The notes under the pieces were generated by a model, which worked only from the letters and a program-made list of their open reading frames with translations, had not been told where the DNA came from and made no database searches. From NCBI RefSeq assembly GCF_944387725.1, contig NZ_CALXGA010000012.1, positions 1-39,168 on the forward strand: a DNA stretch of 39,168 bases, written 5' to 3'. Source of the DNA: an uncultured Intestinimonas sp. (GTDB lineage: Bacteria; Bacillota; Clostridia; Oscillospirales; Oscillospiraceae). Shown piece by piece: positions 37,601 to 39,168 of this stretch. Within the stretch, counting starts at the first letter, position 1. Every line of letters starts with the position of its first letter. A program made the position numbers and the translations under genes.

Positions 37601-38079
37601 GCGAAAATCAGCTCCCTCGCCTGCTGCTCCTGCTTTTGGAAGATCAGGTGCTTTTCTTTGTATTTTTTCAGAATGAAGTGGGTGGCGGTGCCGGTGACAT
37701 CCTCGATGGTGGCCAGGCGCTGGCCCACAAACTCGGCCACCTCCCGGAGGGTGCGTCCGGAGATGATGACGGTGAGGTCAAAGGACCCCGACATGAGGTA
37801 GACGCTCTCCACCTCGTCGTACTGGTAGATGCGCTCGGCCACCCGGTCGAAGCCGGCCCCTCGCTGGGGGGTCACCTTGACCTCGATGAGGGCGGTGACA
37901 CTCTCCCGGTCGGTGCGGTCCCAGTCCACAATGGCCTGGTAGCCCAGGACAATCTGGTCCTCCTCCAGCTTCTTGATCTCAGCCTTTACGGCCTCCACGG
38001 ACATACCGGCCATGGAGGCCAGCTGCTCCGGGGTCAGGGTGCAGTCCTGCTCCAGGAGCCGCAGCAGCTTGGTATTCAT
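37597..38079 (-). CDS. Lrp/AsnC-family transcriptional regulator
   Basis: The 160-aa product has an N-terminal helix-turn-helix (LLRLLEQDCTLTPEQLASMA, GMSVEAVKAEIKKLEED) and a C-terminal RAM domain (VTALIEVKVTPQRGAGFDRV, VESVYLMSGSFDLTVIISG) that binds amino acids and forms octamers. The gene overlaps the aminotransferase start, so the regulator and enzyme are produced together; it probably senses the amino acid that enzyme handles. It has its own strong promoter. A palindrome CCTGAC-TGCC-GTCAGG (38102-38117) between promoter and start could be its operator. Confidence 0.92.
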   Translation of the reverse strand: MNTKLLRLLEQDCTLTPEQLASMAGMSVEAVKAEIKKLEEDQIVLGYQAIVDWDRTDRESVTALIEVKVTPQRGAGFDRVAERIYQYDEVESVYLMSGSFDLTVIISGRTLREVAEFVGQRLATIEDVTGTATHFILKKYKEKHLIFQKQEQQARELIFA

Positions 38080-38101
38080 AGGCGTTCCTCCGTTCCACTT
38101 T

Positions 38102-38162
38102 CCTGACTGCCGTCAGGCGGCGTATTATGCACCATTATACACGCATCCTGGCAAATGGGCAA
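38102..38162 (-). promoter_or_regulatory. Promoter and candidate operator of the lrp operon
   Basis: TTGCCC (38162-38157) and TATAAT (38139-38134) with a 17-bp spacer, followed downstream by the palindrome CCTGAC-TGCC-GTCAGG (38102-38117). Confidence 0.75.
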
Positions 38163-38323
38163 CCCTGATTTCCGCCCCTTTTCCGCCCAAAACGCCCCAA
38201 AGCCCCTCCTGGCGGCCGGGCCGGAGCGCCGGCGCCCGGGGCCGGCGGGGCATTTTTCCCTTGATTTTTATAATCATAATAAAAGTTTATTAAAAATAAA
38301 ACAAAGGGAAGGTGTGTGCTGTT

Positions 38324-38623
38324 TTGATTTCTGTGGTGCCAGAGTGGATGGCGGAGCTGGAGGAGGAGGACGTGGCCTTCATCCGCCGGTTTCTGCTCGC
38401 CTCCGGTTCCCTGAAGGAGGTGGCCGGAGCGTACGGGGTGAGCTACCCCACCGTCCGGCTGCGGCTGGACCGGCTCATCCAGAAGATCAAGCTCTCCGAC
38501 GAGCGGGCCGCCGACCCCTATGTGGCCCTGATCAAGCGCCTGGCCGTCAACGACAAGGTGGACTTTGAGGCCGCCAAGCTCCTCATCAGCGAATACCGAA
38601 AAATTAAGGAGGCAACGTTATAA
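38324..38623 (+). CDS. DUF2089-family protein
   Basis: The 99-aa product carries a small helix-turn-helix-like domain typical of DUF2089: VPEWMAELEEEDVAFIRRFL, LASGSLKEVAGAYGVSYPTV and RLRLDRLIQKIKLSDE. Members often pair with a small membrane protein gene, as here. Their function is unknown; DNA binding is plausible. The start is set at TTG 38324, after GGGAAGG and giving the usual short N-terminus; a GTG four codons earlier overlaps the ribosome site. The stop (TAA 38621-38623) overlaps the start position of the following, now defective, gene. Confidence 0.82.
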   Translation: MISVVPEWMAELEEEDVAFIRRFLLASGSLKEVAGAYGVSYPTVRLRLDRLIQKIKLSDERAADPYVALIKRLAVNDKVDFEAAKLLISEYRKIKEATL

Positions 38624-38953
38624 GTATCGCCGCTGCCTTCCTTCCCATGGTCATGTTTCTGGCCCTTCTGGTACCCACCGCCATTCTGGCGGTGGCGGAG
38701 TACTTCCTGGCCCGGACCGAGAGCCCCTGGCCAGGACGGGTCCTGCCCATCCTCTTATTCCGTGCTGATGGCCCTGATGGTCCTGCTCAACATGGCGCCC
38801 CCCGCCTCGTGGGGCACAGTGGTCCTGGCGGTTTTGGGGGTGCTGGTGCTCCTGAACCTCCCCACCGCCGTCTTTGTGGTGGTCTACCGGACCACCCGGC
38901 GGCGCTTTGCCGAACGGCGCAACATGGAGCTCCGGGACATCCAGGACCTGTAG
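38620..38953 (+). pseudogene. Decayed small membrane-protein gene
   Basis: AAGGAGG lies seven bases before ATA (38620-38622), where an ATG overlapping the DUF2089 stop would be expected: TTATGA has become TTATAA, which keeps the upstream stop (TGA to TAA) but loses this start. The frame reads SIAAAFLPMVMFLALLVPTA and a membrane segment to ILLF, then breaks. One extra T at 38758-38759 shifts it; the other frame continues with SVLMALMVLLNMAP, a second membrane segment VVLAVLGVLVLLNLPTAVFV and the basic tail TTRRRFAERRNMELRD to TAG 38953. Removing one T restores one frame of about 110 aa with three membrane spans. An internal ATG at 38647 could still start a truncated, frameshifted product. Confidence 0.85.
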
Positions 38954-39094
38954 TACTCCACCAAGCTGGAAACTTGCATTTGCCTTTCGGCGGAATTTCC
39001 GCATCCCTTCGTGATCGTCCTTGGTGGGCGTCAGCCCACCGGCGTCCTCTGCCTTGTTCTGCAAAAATTCCGCTCGAAATTCAATCTGCAAGTT
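38951..39094. repeat. Dispersed repeat, copy B (inverted core, right end replaced by an IS)
   Basis: The left end reads TAGTACTCCACCAAG, as in copy A, and like it begins with the stop codon of the gene before it. The core is copy A's core in reverse orientation with very few changes, framed by AAACTTGCA and TGCAAGTTT. The outer right end expected from copy A is absent: an IS terminal repeat starts at 39097 instead. Confidence 0.85.
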
Positions 39095-39096
39095 TA

Positions 39097-39168
39097 GGGC
39101 TTGTTTGAAAAATCAGGAGGCTTGTACTAAAGCAACAAAATAGCAATGGCGGCAAGGTAAACGAAGGC
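39097..39168 (-). mobile_element. End of an insertion sequence with TA flank, partial
   Basis: GGGCTTGTTTGAAA (39097-39110) preceded by TA repeats exactly the ends of the MITE at 2678-2839. The inner side carries a transposase-like C-terminus on the minus strand. TA duplication is usual for IS630 and for some IS5-group elements; the family cannot be fixed from 72 bases. The remainder lies beyond the window. Confidence 0.7.
39127..39168 (-). CDS. Transposase C-terminus, partial
   Basis: The last 13 codons of a minus-strand gene read AFVYLAAIAILLL followed by TAG at 39129-39127, about 17 bp from the IS terminal repeat. Such a short hydrophobic strand near the IS end is usual for DDE transposase C-termini. 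Only 13 residues are visible, so the family assignment rests mainly on the adjacent terminal repeat. Confidence 0.5.
   Translation of the reverse strand, partial: AFVYLAAIAILLL

Overview
The window reads as a GC-rich Firmicutes chromosome, most likely of the Oscillospiraceae (Flavonifractor / Pseudoflavonifractor / Lawsonibacter type). This rests on strong AGGAGG ribosome sites, sigma-A promoters with 17-bp spacers, a Trp-type T-box leader, an EFR1 flavodoxin-ferredoxin, DUF3796-XRE and DUF2089 genes, and very high GC coding sequence. No rRNA, tRNA or CRISPR array was seen.

Left edge (1-2978): AT-richer mobile DNA. It holds the C-terminal part of a DUF3849 protein typical of integrative conjugative elements, two small unknown genes, and an IS1182-family element. 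The IS transposase carries two lesions: a 162-bp MITE flanked by a TA duplication at codon 20, and an amber stop at codon 98. The IS sits directly against the terminator hairpin of the first core gene.

Core block 1 (3086-16018): an EFR1 ferredoxin beside feoAB (ferrous iron uptake); a sugar-nucleotidyltransferase fused to an apparently catalytically dead phosphohexomutase domain; a TVP38 membrane protein; a 220-bp run of consecutive hairpins; a self-contained 29-codon gene with its own promoter and terminator; a sodium/solute symporter with a GntR regulator; a cysteine-rich repeat micro-protein; a lipoprotein; an ArsC/Spx-like protein; luxS; and a DUF3796-XRE pair with an operator overlapping its -10 box.

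Core block 2 (16223-24197, all minus): one apparent eight-gene operon, larE-larB-larC followed by a five-gene NikABCDE/Opp-type ABC importer. It would couple nickel uptake to synthesis of the nickel-pincer cofactor of lactate-racemase-type enzymes. LarC is an uninterrupted ORF with a 59-residue insert containing 24 histidines. A strong promoter and a 170-nt structured leader ending in an intrinsic terminator precede larE, so the operon is a candidate for attenuation or riboswitch control. No larA is present.

Core block 3 (24501-38623): lplA; a trpXYZ-type ABC importer under a T-box leader whose promoter lies inside the 3' end of an EamA transporter gene; mpg and a HAD phosphatase; then a minus-strand run lrp-aminotransferase-thrH-DUF1015-ispE-pcrA. 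A divergent DUF2089 gene is followed by a decayed membrane-protein gene (ATG to ATA start plus a frameshift).

Right edge (38951-39168): a second copy of a ~155-bp dispersed repeat (first copy at 16016), then the end of an insertion sequence. That IS end has the same 14-bp terminal repeat and flanking TA as the MITE in the IS1182 element, so it marks the probable autonomous parent.
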